This document shows, one piece after another, positions 7,280 through 16,322 of a stretch of 22,242 nt of DNA. The DNA is taken from contig JAEZTA010000108.1 in assembly GCA_023443765.1 (NCBI GenBank), positions 1 through 22,242 of the forward strand, written 5' to 3'. Source of the DNA: Bacteroidota bacterium (GTDB lineage: Bacteria; Bacteroidota; Bacteroidia; Bacteroidales; Rikenellaceae). The position numbers were made by a program, and so were the translations under genes. A model generated the notes under the pieces. The model had not been told where the DNA came from. It did not search any database and was given only the letters and a program-made list of their open reading frames with translations. Position 1 is the stretch's first letter. Each line of letters starts with the position of its first letter.

Positions 7280-8614
7280 TTATTCCAGTTCTTTGATCTT
7301 GATGTTCTTGTAGTAAACCTCGTCGCCATGGTCCTGCAACAGGATGTGGCCGCGTTCGAAGTTGCCGAAGTTCACCCAGTCCTTATATTTGCTGTAATCG
7401 ACCAGTGCATCCCACATTGCGTTGTTGCGCTCGTACTCGATGATTTTGACATCATTGAGCCAGTGCTCGACGTGGTTGCCGCGCACGACGATGGTCGCCT
7501 TGTTGAAAAATCCCTTGCGGAAGGGCTTGACCACCGGGGCGGGGATCAGGTCGTAGAGCGAACCCAGCTTGCGGTTGCCGTTCACGCCCAACTTAGCGTC
7601 GGGATGCTTCGCATCGTCCAGCACCTGGTATTCGCAGCCGATGGCCGAACCGCCCTTGGCGCTGTTGACGTCGGGATTGACAAAGTATTTGATGCCGCTG
7701 TTGGCTCCTTCGGTGATTTTGAAATCGACCGTCAGGATGAAATTCCGGTATTTTTCGGTGGTGATGATGTCGCCGCCGTTGCCCGATTCGGCTCCGTTGG
7801 CCTTCTCGACCGTCAGGATGCCGTCTTTGACATGCCAGCCCTTGTCGGGGAACTGCGGGCCCTTGTGGCTGCGCCAGCCATTGGTCGTCTTACCATCCCA
7901 CAGCAGTTTCCACCCTTCGGCCTTCTCGCGCTCGGAGATCGTATTGGGAATGCAGTTGTGCTGTGCAATGCCTGTTTCGGGAGACAGTTCGTACTCCAGT
8001 CCCGAGGTCAGGATGCGGATATCTTTCCAGCAAACTTTTTTGCCGGCCAACTCAGGGTTGCCGATGGCATGCACCTGCAGGGCGATAAAACCCGAAGCGT
8101 CCTGCGCGTCGAGCACATCCGCCGCCGGAACGCCGTTGATCCACGTCCGGATGCGGTTACCGACCGCCTCCACGCGAACCTTGTTCCAGTCGCCGTGGCG
8201 GAAAGCCTGCTGCGCCGCGGGATTCGTCGTCAGCGGGTAGAGCCATCCGAGGCGCGCCTCGTCGTAGATGCCGCCAGACCAGGCACGCGCCGACGGGTCG
8301 ATCTCGTACTGGTAGCCACGCACGCGCCCATCCGTCAGGTGGCTGCGCAGCTGGATACCCGAATTCAGTCCCTCGTCGACCCGGAACAGCATCTCCAGGA
8401 TGAAGTCGCCGTATTCCTTGTCAGTACGCAGGAAGGTGTTCGGCGTGCCCGTCTTGCTGATGCCCTCGATAGCTCCGTCGACGATCCGATACTCTGCCGT
8501 ACCGGCGACCGTCTTCCAGCCGTTCAGGTTCCTGCCATTGAAAAGTGTTTGCCATTGAGCCTGTGCTCCGACAACGGTGCAGGCCCCCAGGATTAGAAGT
8601 AGTATTTTTTTCAT
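7280..8614 (-). CDS. Exported protein with two tandem DUF1080 (3-keto-glycoside hydrolase/lyase-type) domains
   Basis: A 444-aa protein with a type I signal peptide (MKKILLLILGACTVVGAQAQ), so periplasmic. Two concanavalin-like DUF1080 (PF06439) domains lie in tandem, about residues 21-204 and 233-443. They share the same landmarks in order: LFNGRNLNGWK and LWDGKTTNGWR; EGLNSGIQLRS and EGANSGIKYFV; GYQYEID and GCEYQVLDD; HGDWNKVRVEAVGN and KGFFNKATIVVRGN; and a terminal KDIRI or KNIKI strand. PF06439 members act on 3-keto-glycosides made by Gfo/Idh/MocA oxidoreductases, cleaving by elimination rather than hydrolysis. Its neighbours include exactly such oxidoreductases. Single-domain members of about 200-250 aa are usual, so the fusion is noteworthy: one domain may bind and the other cleave, or they may differ in linkage. 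Confidence 0.88.
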   Translation of the reverse strand: MKKILLLILGACTVVGAQAQWQTLFNGRNLNGWKTVAGTAEYRIVDGAIEGISKTGTPNTFLRTDKEYGDFILEMLFRVDEGLNSGIQLRSHLTDGRVRGYQYEIDPSARAWSGGIYDEARLGWLYPLTTNPAAQQAFRHGDWNKVRVEAVGNRIRTWINGVPAADVLDAQDASGFIALQVHAIGNPELAGKKVCWKDIRILTSGLEYELSPETGIAQHNCIPNTISEREKAEGWKLLWDGKTTNGWRSHKGPQFPDKGWHVKDGILTVEKANGAESGNGGDIITTEKYRNFILTVDFKITEGANSGIKYFVNPDVNSAKGGSAIGCEYQVLDDAKHPDAKLGVNGNRKLGSLYDLIPAPVVKPFRKGFFNKATIVVRGNHVEHWLNDVKIIEYERNNAMWDALVDYSKYKDWVNFGNFERGHILLQDHGDEVYYKNIKIKELE

Positions 8615-8648
8615 TTTAGTTGGGTAGTTTTGATCGTACGAATATAGC

Positions 8649-10670
8649 TCATTTTTCCTTGTTTTCAGTCAGGATCGTCTCAAAATAGGCTAAATTTCGT
8701 TCAGGACAGAGCATTTGCCACAGCGAAGCTACTGTCCAGCCCGGTGCGAAGATGTCGTTGTAGAAACCTTTGCCGTTCTTGCCGTAATCCCACGCCGTAT
8801 GCTGCACCACCTCGGGATAGTACCCCACACGGGCAATGTCGAACATTTTACCTTCAACCGGCATCAACTGCAACATCGAGGTTTTGATCACCCGAGAAAA
8901 CTCCGAGAAACGATTCTCGCCATATTCGACAGCCAGCCAATCCAGAATCGCAGCAAACTCGAAGATAAAAACGTCGACATGGTTATTCTCCACCGATACA
9001 TTACCCCAACCGCGCGATTTGAAACCCACATCGCCGAGCATTTGCCCCTGCGCAAAAGGAACATCCCACAAATAGTACCACGAAAGGGTGAAGTAAGCAC
9101 TCCGGCGGCAGAGGTCGGCATAATGCTGACGCTCGTGGCCTTTGGTGACGAATGTCAGGTAATACATCGCCGTCGAAGCATAGAGTGAAGCCTCTTTATC
9201 CTCGCAGTTGGCATCGAGCGTCGAAGAGAAATAGTCGGCCTTAGAAATCAGTTCTTTTTCAAGGTAAAGAGCCGTATGCTTTGCCGAAGCGAGATAGCGC
9301 CGATCCCGGAAATAAGTATAGGCCATTGTCAGCGGCAATGTAGCCGAAGGAGTACTTCCGCCCGTCGGGTCAATGACTGTGAAATCATTGTCAAACTTCC
9401 GCGGGAAACTTCCGTCGGAAGTCTGGAGTTGCAAGAAGTTATCCAACAGACGGTGTATCCGCTGTTCCCATTCCGGATGCGGGCGCCCTTTCCGTTGCTC
9501 GTAGCGCAGGTAGTTCAATACGGCATAGGCCCCCTCCGATTGGCGGCGAATACTATACACCGAAGTTTCTTCGGCCTTATCGAAATTCACCGACTCACGG
9601 AAAAAACCGTTGGAGGTGAATCCGTGCTGAAGGAAACTTTCGAAGATAGCCTGCGCATTGCGGACCAACGTTTCGTCGCCATGCGCCTCACCGTATTCCA
9701 GCGCATTGTAAGCATTCAGCAGTACACGCCCGACAAACCCGATTTCGACACGACCGGTATTGGCACAGTCAGCCGTCCGCATATGCACACTCGAATAGTA
9801 TTTCAGGTCGTATTTATCTACGTAGCTCTCGCGGAAAAAGTTGGCCAGCACGCTCTTCGCCTTATCCGTCGTATAAGAGGTCTCCACCGGCCGAGGCCGG
9901 AAGGCGTCGAACGAAGAGGTCCATACGTCGGCGACGAAATGCGAGAAATCCACAGCGTGGCCCTTGCGAATCTCCCAATGCAGGGAAACACTCTCGCCCG
10001 GTTCCAGTTTCTGGAAAGCTTGTACAGGAGGTGCAAGGGTCAGTTTGCGGACATAACTCTTCGGTCCCTCACTATAAGGGAAACCATAGACCAATGAAGC
10101 TGCTCCGTCTGAGTTACGAAACCCGGTAAATCCCAGCGAGGTAGGGCCACTGAGAATTGCCTCGCCGTAGTTGTGCGCAGCCAGCGCTTCGGCATTGTGT
10201 CTGTCGGTGCGCAGCACTGTACAATAATCGCCCGTCGTTTCGCAGAAAACGCCTGTGAGCGGTGTGCTCAAACGATCCTCACGCACATGCCAACTGTCGC
10301 TGGTGTGGAAGGAGGGGGCCTCTTTCGGCGACCGCAGGTTCTTTCGATACCAGAATCCGGGCATGAAGAACTGGCACTCCGCATGTGTGAAGCCGAGTTT
10401 CAGCACCTCTTCATAGCTGAAATAAATGCGCTCCCGGGCTGTCAGCACCACTTCAACTGCCGACACGTCGCCGCGGGCACTTTGAGTCCGCCGTATCTCC
10501 ACCGGCAGTGGAGTTTTGGCATGCAGCGCTCCCTGCCCATCGTCAGAAAGCGCATAGGTGCAGGCCGGATTGCCCGGCGATTTGAGGCTGATACGCTGCA
10601 CCATTTCCTGCCCCAAAAGCGGAGCGATGGTGAACAAGCCGAAAATCAAAGTTACAAACGTTATTCTCAT
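8649..10670 (-). CDS. Exported 673-aa protein of unknown function, probable alpha/alpha-toroid glycan enzyme
   Basis: I do not recognise the family. A signal peptide is present (MRITFVTLIFGLFTIAPLLG, then QEM). The N-terminal part, about residues 22-260, is predicted beta-rich, with many Tyr/Phe/Trp (for example FFMPGFWYRKNL). From about 265 to the end the sequence becomes helical, with repeated aromatic and Glu-rich segments (YAVLNYLRYEQRKG, TLPLTMAYTYFRDRRYLA, YASTAMYYLTFVTKG). This pattern suits an (alpha/alpha)6 toroid, as in several lyases and glycosidases. Residues NVSVENNHVDVFIFEF and YGKNGKGFYNDIFAPGW look like conserved, possibly catalytic, segments. It lies between the second GH43 (9-nt gap) and the DUF1080 gene (34-nt gap), so a role in degrading the same glycan in the periplasm is likely. 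It could be an uncharacterised glycoside hydrolase or polysaccharide lyase. Confidence 0.72.
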   Translation of the reverse strand: MRITFVTLIFGLFTIAPLLGQEMVQRISLKSPGNPACTYALSDDGQGALHAKTPLPVEIRRTQSARGDVSAVEVVLTARERIYFSYEEVLKLGFTHAECQFFMPGFWYRKNLRSPKEAPSFHTSDSWHVREDRLSTPLTGVFCETTGDYCTVLRTDRHNAEALAAHNYGEAILSGPTSLGFTGFRNSDGAASLVYGFPYSEGPKSYVRKLTLAPPVQAFQKLEPGESVSLHWEIRKGHAVDFSHFVADVWTSSFDAFRPRPVETSYTTDKAKSVLANFFRESYVDKYDLKYYSSVHMRTADCANTGRVEIGFVGRVLLNAYNALEYGEAHGDETLVRNAQAIFESFLQHGFTSNGFFRESVNFDKAEETSVYSIRRQSEGAYAVLNYLRYEQRKGRPHPEWEQRIHRLLDNFLQLQTSDGSFPRKFDNDFTVIDPTGGSTPSATLPLTMAYTYFRDRRYLASAKHTALYLEKELISKADYFSSTLDANCEDKEASLYASTAMYYLTFVTKGHERQHYADLCRRSAYFTLSWYYLWDVPFAQGQMLGDVGFKSRGWGNVSVENNHVDVFIFEFAAILDWLAVEYGENRFSEFSRVIKTSMLQLMPVEGKMFDIARVGYYPEVVQHTAWDYGKNGKGFYNDIFAPGWTVASLWQMLCPERNLAYFETILTENKEK

Positions 10671-10679
10671 CTTTTTAAA

Positions 10680-11642
10680 TCAATATTGTAATCTGGGGGT
10701 TTGGAACTCCTTCGACAGGACCAGTTGCGCAGGGTCACCATCAGTAAAAGTCACATCGGTGATATACATGTAACGCGTATCGTAATTGCCGGGGCTATGG
10801 TGGGCATGCAGTACGGCCTTGAGGCTACCGCCGGCATCCCGGAACATCGAGCAGTGGCCCGCGCCCTCGATCCCGTTGGGTTTTTGCAGAATCGGATTTT
10901 CATCAAACTTGACCCACGGCCCCGCAGGTGAATCGCTTACGGCATATCCGATTCCATAATAAGCGCTCTCATCCTCGTTGGCCGAATAGGTCATGTAGTA
11001 GCGGCCATCGTGCTTGACCACGAAAGGAGCTTCATTAACGGTTCCTCGCTCAACCTCCCAACTCTGGGAAACGCGGATACAACGGCGCGCCGTCCCGGTA
11101 TTGAGATAAAGCAGGTCGTCGTAGAGTTCGGCGATCCAGATTTCGCTGCCGTTGTCGAACTTGGTGTAATAGAGATAAGCCTTGCCGTCGTCGTCGAGAA
11201 AAAACGAACTGTCGATAGCTTTTTCACTCAATAGCTGCTGTTTGACCTCCTGGACAAAAGGCCCCAGCGGGGAATCCGATGTTGCCACAGCCAGGTGCTC
11301 GTTGACGGTATAGTACATGAAGAACTTTTTCAACTGTTCGCTGTAATGAACCTGCGGGGCCCAGAACCAGCGGTCGCCATAAGAATTGTCTTTATGAAGC
11401 GCCAGCGTGGACTCCTTTTTCCAGAGTTTCAGATCGGAGGAACGATAGACCACAATTCCATCGGCATCGGCAGCACCGTAGGCATAATAAACCCCGTCGT
11501 GCAGTAGAATAAACGGATCGGAGAGTGCAATGGGAGTGTGGAAGGCAAAGTCGCTCTCGTCATCGTCACAAGCCGTGCAAAGTGCCAGCAGGACGAAAAG
11601 GAGCGGCCACAAGTATTTCAAATAGGTTGCTTTCATATCCAT
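10680..11642 (-). CDS. GH43-family glycoside hydrolase, surface lipoprotein
   Basis: A 320-aa five-bladed-propeller glycosidase (GH43, PF04616), the family of arabinofuranosidases, arabinanases, xylosidases and galactanases. The catalytic triad is readable: base D42 in LSDPFIL, pKa-modulating D144 in KAIDSSFFLD, and acid E204 in VNEAPFV. Also present are FWAPQVHY and GHCSMF (H263). The lipobox cysteine is probably C25 in ALCTAC, followed by DDDESD, an acidic run matching the Bacteroidetes surface lipoprotein export signal. It is paralogous to the GH43 at 16323-17261, with the same block order and spacing. Start at 11642 (MDMK) or 11636 (MK); both keep the signal. Substrate is not determinable from sequence alone; I avoid a subfamily call. 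Confidence 0.88.
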   Translation of the reverse strand: MDMKATYLKYLWPLLFVLLALCTACDDDESDFAFHTPIALSDPFILLHDGVYYAYGAADADGIVVYRSSDLKLWKKESTLALHKDNSYGDRWFWAPQVHYSEQLKKFFMYYTVNEHLAVATSDSPLGPFVQEVKQQLLSEKAIDSSFFLDDDGKAYLYYTKFDNGSEIWIAELYDDLLYLNTGTARRCIRVSQSWEVERGTVNEAPFVVKHDGRYYMTYSANEDESAYYGIGYAVSDSPAGPWVKFDENPILQKPNGIEGAGHCSMFRDAGGSLKAVLHAHHSPGNYDTRYMYITDVTFTDGDPAQLVLSKEFQTPRLQY

Positions 11643-11687
11643 ATGTTTTTTGACGGCCCGTCCTCACGAAGAGTACGGAGCCGGGTA

Positions 11688-13265
11688 TTAATAGTTGGGG
11701 TTCTGTTCGATATTGGGATTATTGTTCTTCTCGTCCGACGGGATCGGCAGGCAGTCGTGTTTCCCGATCACGAAGTTGGCAAAGTCGGCATCGCGCGCCT
11801 TGAGTTCCTCCACGCCCTCAGCAGTTTTCAGCAAATCCCAGCGTTGCAGGTCGGCCCAGCGATGCCCCTCGGTCGCCAACTCCAACACGCGCTCGGTCTG
11901 GAGCCGTTTGAGGAACTCCTCACGGCTCTGCAAGGCTTCCGCGTGGTTCTTGCTCAGCGGGTGCATGTTGGCTCGGGCCCTCACCCGATCAACGTACTGT
12001 GCGGCATCGTCGGGCGAGCCGCCGGTTTCAGCAATACACTCGGCGTACATCAGCAACACATCGGCATAACGGATGAGACGGACATTGATCGGATTGTAGT
12101 AGTCTTCCTTATCACGTTCATCGCTGCTGCTGTATTTGCGGATAAATACACGTCCTTTCCAGGTGCTCTGGCCCCAGGTTCCGCCATTGCTCGTCAGGTT
12201 GTAGATGCGGGTATTATTGGGGAAATCGCTGTGCATCTCGGAATAGAAGGCCGTAGACTTGAGGCGGATGTCATAACCGTTATTTTTGTCCTTCTCTTTC
12301 TTCATCTCTTCCACGACCCACGGACGCATCTCTCCGTCGGTCCAGCAGATGCCCGGCACACCGAAGAACTGGGCGCGGTGTAATCCCAGGTTGGGATCGA
12401 CCTCGAAATCGCTGTCGCCGGCCGGAGCCTTGTGCGCATCGGAATACTGGATTTCAAAGACCGACTCCACATTATTCTCAGTCGTGCTCCGGAAATTGTC
12501 CGCATAGTCGGATACGAGGTTATAATAGGCTTTACCCGAACCTTCGACAAGCCAGAAAAGATCCTTCTTGGCCTCTTCCCAGCGGTGGAGCTGCATATTA
12601 CACTTAGCACGGAACGCTAATGCTGCACCCTTTGTCGCACGGCCCTTGTCGTCACCCTTCCACTCCTCAGGCAGCAATTGCTGCGCCTTGCCGAAGTCGG
12701 AGATCGCCTGTTCGTAGACCTCGGTCCCGGTATGGCCCTCGGGCTGCAGACCGGGTTTGGGAAGTTCTTCTTCCAGGTTGATGGCGAGGCTGCGGGCATC
12801 GCTACCCCACAGGACAGCGAGGTTGTAGTAGTAGAGCCCCCGCAGGAAATAAGCCTGCCCAAGCAGCTGCTCCTTCTTGACGGGATCCTCGAACGGTATC
12901 TCGGGCACATAGTGCAACACCTGATTGGCGCGGAAAATAGCCTGATAGCAGAGCTTGTAGGTCAGCATATTGCCCTCCGAAAAGTTGTAGTTGCTATAAC
13001 GGAACTGCGTCCACTCTTTGAGCGAAGCCCACGGGCTTTTGCTGAAACCCTCGTCGGAGGTGATGTCGAAACGGAACCAAATCCAGCGCATATAGCCGCC
13101 GGGCTTGTAGAAAGTGTTGTAAATGGCGTTCACACCGTACTCAGCATCGGTTTCCGTCTTCCAGTAATTCTTAAGCAGGATATTATTGGGGCTTTCCACC
13201 TCCACGTCGCAGGAACCCAGCATCCACGCGATACAAAAGATGAATATCAACCTATATTTTTTCAT
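11688..13265 (-). CDS. susD: SusD/RagB-family glycan-binding lipoprotein
   Basis: A 525-aa outer-surface glycan-capture lipoprotein that lids the SusC channel. The signal peptide ends in WMLGSC, with C19 the lipidated cysteine followed by DVEVESPN. TPR-like helices (for example QLLGQAYFLRGLYYYNLAVLWG) and the family C-terminus (ELATEGHRWADLQRW, about 455-470, and the NPNIEQNPNY end) are characteristic. It starts 21 nt after the SusC stop, the standard SusC-SusD pair. Length is typical. Which glycan it binds is unknown; the aromatic surface residues cannot be assigned without a structure. Confidence 0.96.
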   Translation of the reverse strand: MKKYRLIFIFCIAWMLGSCDVEVESPNNILLKNYWKTETDAEYGVNAIYNTFYKPGGYMRWIWFRFDITSDEGFSKSPWASLKEWTQFRYSNYNFSEGNMLTYKLCYQAIFRANQVLHYVPEIPFEDPVKKEQLLGQAYFLRGLYYYNLAVLWGSDARSLAINLEEELPKPGLQPEGHTGTEVYEQAISDFGKAQQLLPEEWKGDDKGRATKGAALAFRAKCNMQLHRWEEAKKDLFWLVEGSGKAYYNLVSDYADNFRSTTENNVESVFEIQYSDAHKAPAGDSDFEVDPNLGLHRAQFFGVPGICWTDGEMRPWVVEEMKKEKDKNNGYDIRLKSTAFYSEMHSDFPNNTRIYNLTSNGGTWGQSTWKGRVFIRKYSSSDERDKEDYYNPINVRLIRYADVLLMYAECIAETGGSPDDAAQYVDRVRARANMHPLSKNHAEALQSREEFLKRLQTERVLELATEGHRWADLQRWDLLKTAEGVEELKARDADFANFVIGKHDCLPIPSDEKNNNPNIEQNPNY

Positions 13266-13286
13266 GATCTTCCTTTTTATGATGTG

Positions 13287-16286
13287 TTAGAATTCCACCT
13301 GGACACCAAAAGTAATGGCCCGGGGGTTGGGGAACGAACTGGCATCGTAACCGCGCATCCAGATATTACTGTTCAGGAACTCCGGGTCCAGACCGGTGTA
13401 TCCGGTGATAGTCAGCAGGTTCTGCGCGTTCACATAAATCCGGACGTTACTGAACGTGTTTTTCAGCAACGACTTGGGCAGGTTGTAGCCGATGGCGGCC
13501 TGCTTGAGCCGCAGGTAGCTTCCATTCTCCAGCCAACGGTCCTGGTACTGGATCACGTTGCGCGAATCGCCGTAAATCGGGCGGGGGTCCTTCGCTCCGG
13601 GATTCTCCGGAGTCCACGGATCGTAATCGGCCCGATAAGCGTAATTGTCGCTGAAAGCATCCATCGAGCTGCGTGCACCGTTGAAAACCTTGTGTCCGAA
13701 GGCGCCGGCAAACTGCAATTGCAGGTCGAAGCCTTTGTATTCGAGCGAAATGTTGACGCCCAATTCGAATTTAGGGATCGAACTGCCGCAATACTGCCTG
13801 TCGGCATCGGTAATCTGTCCGTCGCCGTTGAAATCGATATACTTGACATCACCGGCCTGCGGAGTATACTCGTTGATGGTGATCGGACGCCCATCGGGTG
13901 TGCGGTGGGCGAATGCCTCTTCTTCGGTGCGGAAAATTCCGTCGGTCTTGACCAGATACCAGTCGCCGATGGGATGACCGACGAGCGATTTGGTATTCCA
14001 TTCCACAAAACCGTCCTGATCATATCCCAATTCCTTGATTTTGTTTTTCACAAACGAACCGTTGACATTCAGGCTGTAATGAAAATCTTTGCCGACCCGG
14101 TCGTTCCATGTCAACGAGAACTCCATACCCCGGTTGAGCAGCGTTGCGGCGTTGACATAGGGCGAATCCCCGTTATGTCCCGTGGAAGCCAGGATGCGCA
14201 TCGGAGTCAGCACGTCTTTGGTCTCTTTGTGGAAATAGTCCGCCGTGATCGAAAGTCGGCTCCGCAACATCGTAAGGTCGAAACCCACATTAAACTGGGT
14301 CATCTTCTCCCAACTGAGGTCTGTATTGCGCAGCTCCACCTGTGTCATACCGGTCACCACCTGGTTGTTGAAAACCGCCTGCGGGAAAGCGTTGATCAAC
14401 TCCACCCAATCCCAGTAACCGATATTCGAGGTTCCCAGCATACCGTAGTTGGCGCGAATCTTCAGGTCGTCGATAGCCGGCACGTTGAAGAAATTCTCCT
14501 GGCTGATTCGCCAGCCCAGCGATACAGAGGGGAAGTAACCGGTATCGTTCGCAGGCGCAAATTTCGATGACTGGTCACGACGCATCGTAAAACTGAACAG
14601 ATAACGGTTATCGTAGGTGTAGTTTACACGACCGAATACGGAAAACATCTTCTCGATATTCCGGTAACCGCTGTTCTTGGGGTCGTTGAGTGCAGCATCC
14701 AACTGTTCGTAATACGACGACGAGGTGCTGTTCATGAGCACATTAATCTTACTGCCCTCAATACGTTCATAATTATTGGTAATGTAGCTCGTACCGAGCA
14801 CGGCCGAAATACTATGCTTACCATATTCCTTATTGAATTCCAATGTATTATCGAAGACAAAGCCCTGGTACTGGGCCTGCCGTTTTTCGAGGTTCGAGGC
14901 ATCGAGCGGCTGCTGATACATCCACGAGCCCTCTTTGCGCAGATGGCGGTGCTGGTCGTTGCTGAAGTCGAAACCCATATTGAAACGGTATTTCAGCGCT
15001 TTGAGGAATTCCAACTCCGCAAAGGCATTACCGCGGATTCGCAGGTTGGTATTTCGAGTATCGTCCAATGCCTCCTTGGCCACAGGGTTCGATCCGAAAG
15101 TCACGTCGCGCGTACCGTCGCCATAGCCGTAACCGCCCGGATTGGCGGAGTTGTAGACAGGAACGGTCGGCAACATGCGGTAGACATCGGTAAAGGGCGA
15201 GGTATTCATCTCATCGATGGCGTAATTACTGATCGCCACGTTTTCACCGATGCGGAATGTAAGGTGTTTGCCAAAATCGCGCGCCGAGGAACTGTTGGCG
15301 CGTACGGTGATACGGTCACTCTGGGTCCCGATGACTGTTCCGGAGTTGGTCTGGTAGTTTGCCGAAAGGAAATAGCGGCTCTGTTTGGTTCCGCCCGAAA
15401 GCGAAACGTTCTGCTCGGTAATGACACCCAATTTGAAGACCTCGTCCTGCCAGTCGGTGTTCGCATCGAAATGGTTGGCCGCCGCCACACCGCCGTTATA
15501 GAAGGCATAATCGTTCAATTCGATCCAGCGGTCGCGACCCGCAAGGTTGTAACGGGGAACCCATTGCAGCGTCGTACGCTGGGAGAGGTTGACTTTCATC
15601 TTACCCTCACCACCCTGCTTAGTCGTAATGATAATGACGCCGTTACCGGCCCGGGAGCCATAGATCGCAGCAGCCGAAGCGTCCTTCAGGACCTGGATGC
15701 TCTCGATGTCGTTGAAGTTGAAGTCGCGGTTGGCTCCCGAGGCGATTCCATCCACGACATAGAGCGGATTGCTCGACCCGAAGGTTCCCGTACCGCGGAT
15801 GACCACCTTACCTTCACTGCCCGGTGCGCCCGACGTGCGGACATCAATGCCCGGAAGCGTCCCTAAAGCATCGCCGACAGTTCCGGTGACAGTCTTGTTT
15901 TTCATCTGGTCGGGATTAAACACCGAAACGGCCCCTGTGAGGTCGGCCTTTTTGATCGTCTGGTAACCGATGACGACCAGTTCCTCAATCTGTTGAGATT
16001 CGTCCTCCATGACAACGTCAAGGACAGCCTGACCGGTATATGCCACCTCCCGGGAAATCATTCCCAAAAATGAGAAGACCAGCATCTCCCCGCGCGACAC
16101 GTCGATCGTATATTCGCCGCCGGAATTTGTTACGGTCCCCCGTGAGGTTCCCTTGACACCGATGCTGACGCCCGCCAGCGGTTCCTTCTGCTTGCCGTCG
16201 ACGACCTTTCCCGTCAACTTCGCCTGTCCGTAAACCGCCGATACGCAGCAGAGCATGAGTATAAACGTAGTAATCTGCTTGAACAT
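13287..16286 (-). CDS. susC: SusC/RagA-family TonB-dependent outer-membrane transporter
   Basis: A 999-aa transporter that imports oligosaccharides across the outer membrane together with SusD. Residues 1-20 form the signal peptide. A carboxypeptidase-regulatory-like beta-sandwich (22-95) carries GKVVDGKQKEPLAGVSI. A TonB-box region follows (EELVVIGYQT, about 101-110), then the plug domain (about 113-225, with VRGTGTFGSSNPLYVVDG-like residues and IQVLKDASAAAIYGSRAG). A 22-stranded barrel ends in ITFGVQVEF with terminal Phe. There is no N-terminal STN domain, so signalling through an anti-sigma factor is not expected, in line with control by the nearby hybrid regulator. It follows the first GH43 by 36 nt and precedes SusD by 21 nt. 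Confidence 0.97.
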   Translation of the reverse strand: MFKQITTFILMLCCVSAVYGQAKLTGKVVDGKQKEPLAGVSIGVKGTSRGTVTNSGGEYTIDVSRGEMLVFSFLGMISREVAYTGQAVLDVVMEDESQQIEELVVIGYQTIKKADLTGAVSVFNPDQMKNKTVTGTVGDALGTLPGIDVRTSGAPGSEGKVVIRGTGTFGSSNPLYVVDGIASGANRDFNFNDIESIQVLKDASAAAIYGSRAGNGVIIITTKQGGEGKMKVNLSQRTTLQWVPRYNLAGRDRWIELNDYAFYNGGVAAANHFDANTDWQDEVFKLGVITEQNVSLSGGTKQSRYFLSANYQTNSGTVIGTQSDRITVRANSSSARDFGKHLTFRIGENVAISNYAIDEMNTSPFTDVYRMLPTVPVYNSANPGGYGYGDGTRDVTFGSNPVAKEALDDTRNTNLRIRGNAFAELEFLKALKYRFNMGFDFSNDQHRHLRKEGSWMYQQPLDASNLEKRQAQYQGFVFDNTLEFNKEYGKHSISAVLGTSYITNNYERIEGSKINVLMNSTSSSYYEQLDAALNDPKNSGYRNIEKMFSVFGRVNYTYDNRYLFSFTMRRDQSSKFAPANDTGYFPSVSLGWRISQENFFNVPAIDDLKIRANYGMLGTSNIGYWDWVELINAFPQAVFNNQVVTGMTQVELRNTDLSWEKMTQFNVGFDLTMLRSRLSITADYFHKETKDVLTPMRILASTGHNGDSPYVNAATLLNRGMEFSLTWNDRVGKDFHYSLNVNGSFVKNKIKELGYDQDGFVEWNTKSLVGHPIGDWYLVKTDGIFRTEEEAFAHRTPDGRPITINEYTPQAGDVKYIDFNGDGQITDADRQYCGSSIPKFELGVNISLEYKGFDLQLQFAGAFGHKVFNGARSSMDAFSDNYAYRADYDPWTPENPGAKDPRPIYGDSRNVIQYQDRWLENGSYLRLKQAAIGYNLPKSLLKNTFSNVRIYVNAQNLLTITGYTGLDPEFLNSNIWMRGYDASSFPNPRAITFGVQVEF

Positions 16287-16322
16287 ATGGTTCGTGTTTT
16301 TATTAGGTTATTCGGTAAAAAT

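Noticed and set aside
12678..14570. A 630-codon open frame antisense to susC and susD
   Set aside because: It is a GC-rich shadow frame opposite two certain genes, with no domain, signal peptide or plausible composition.
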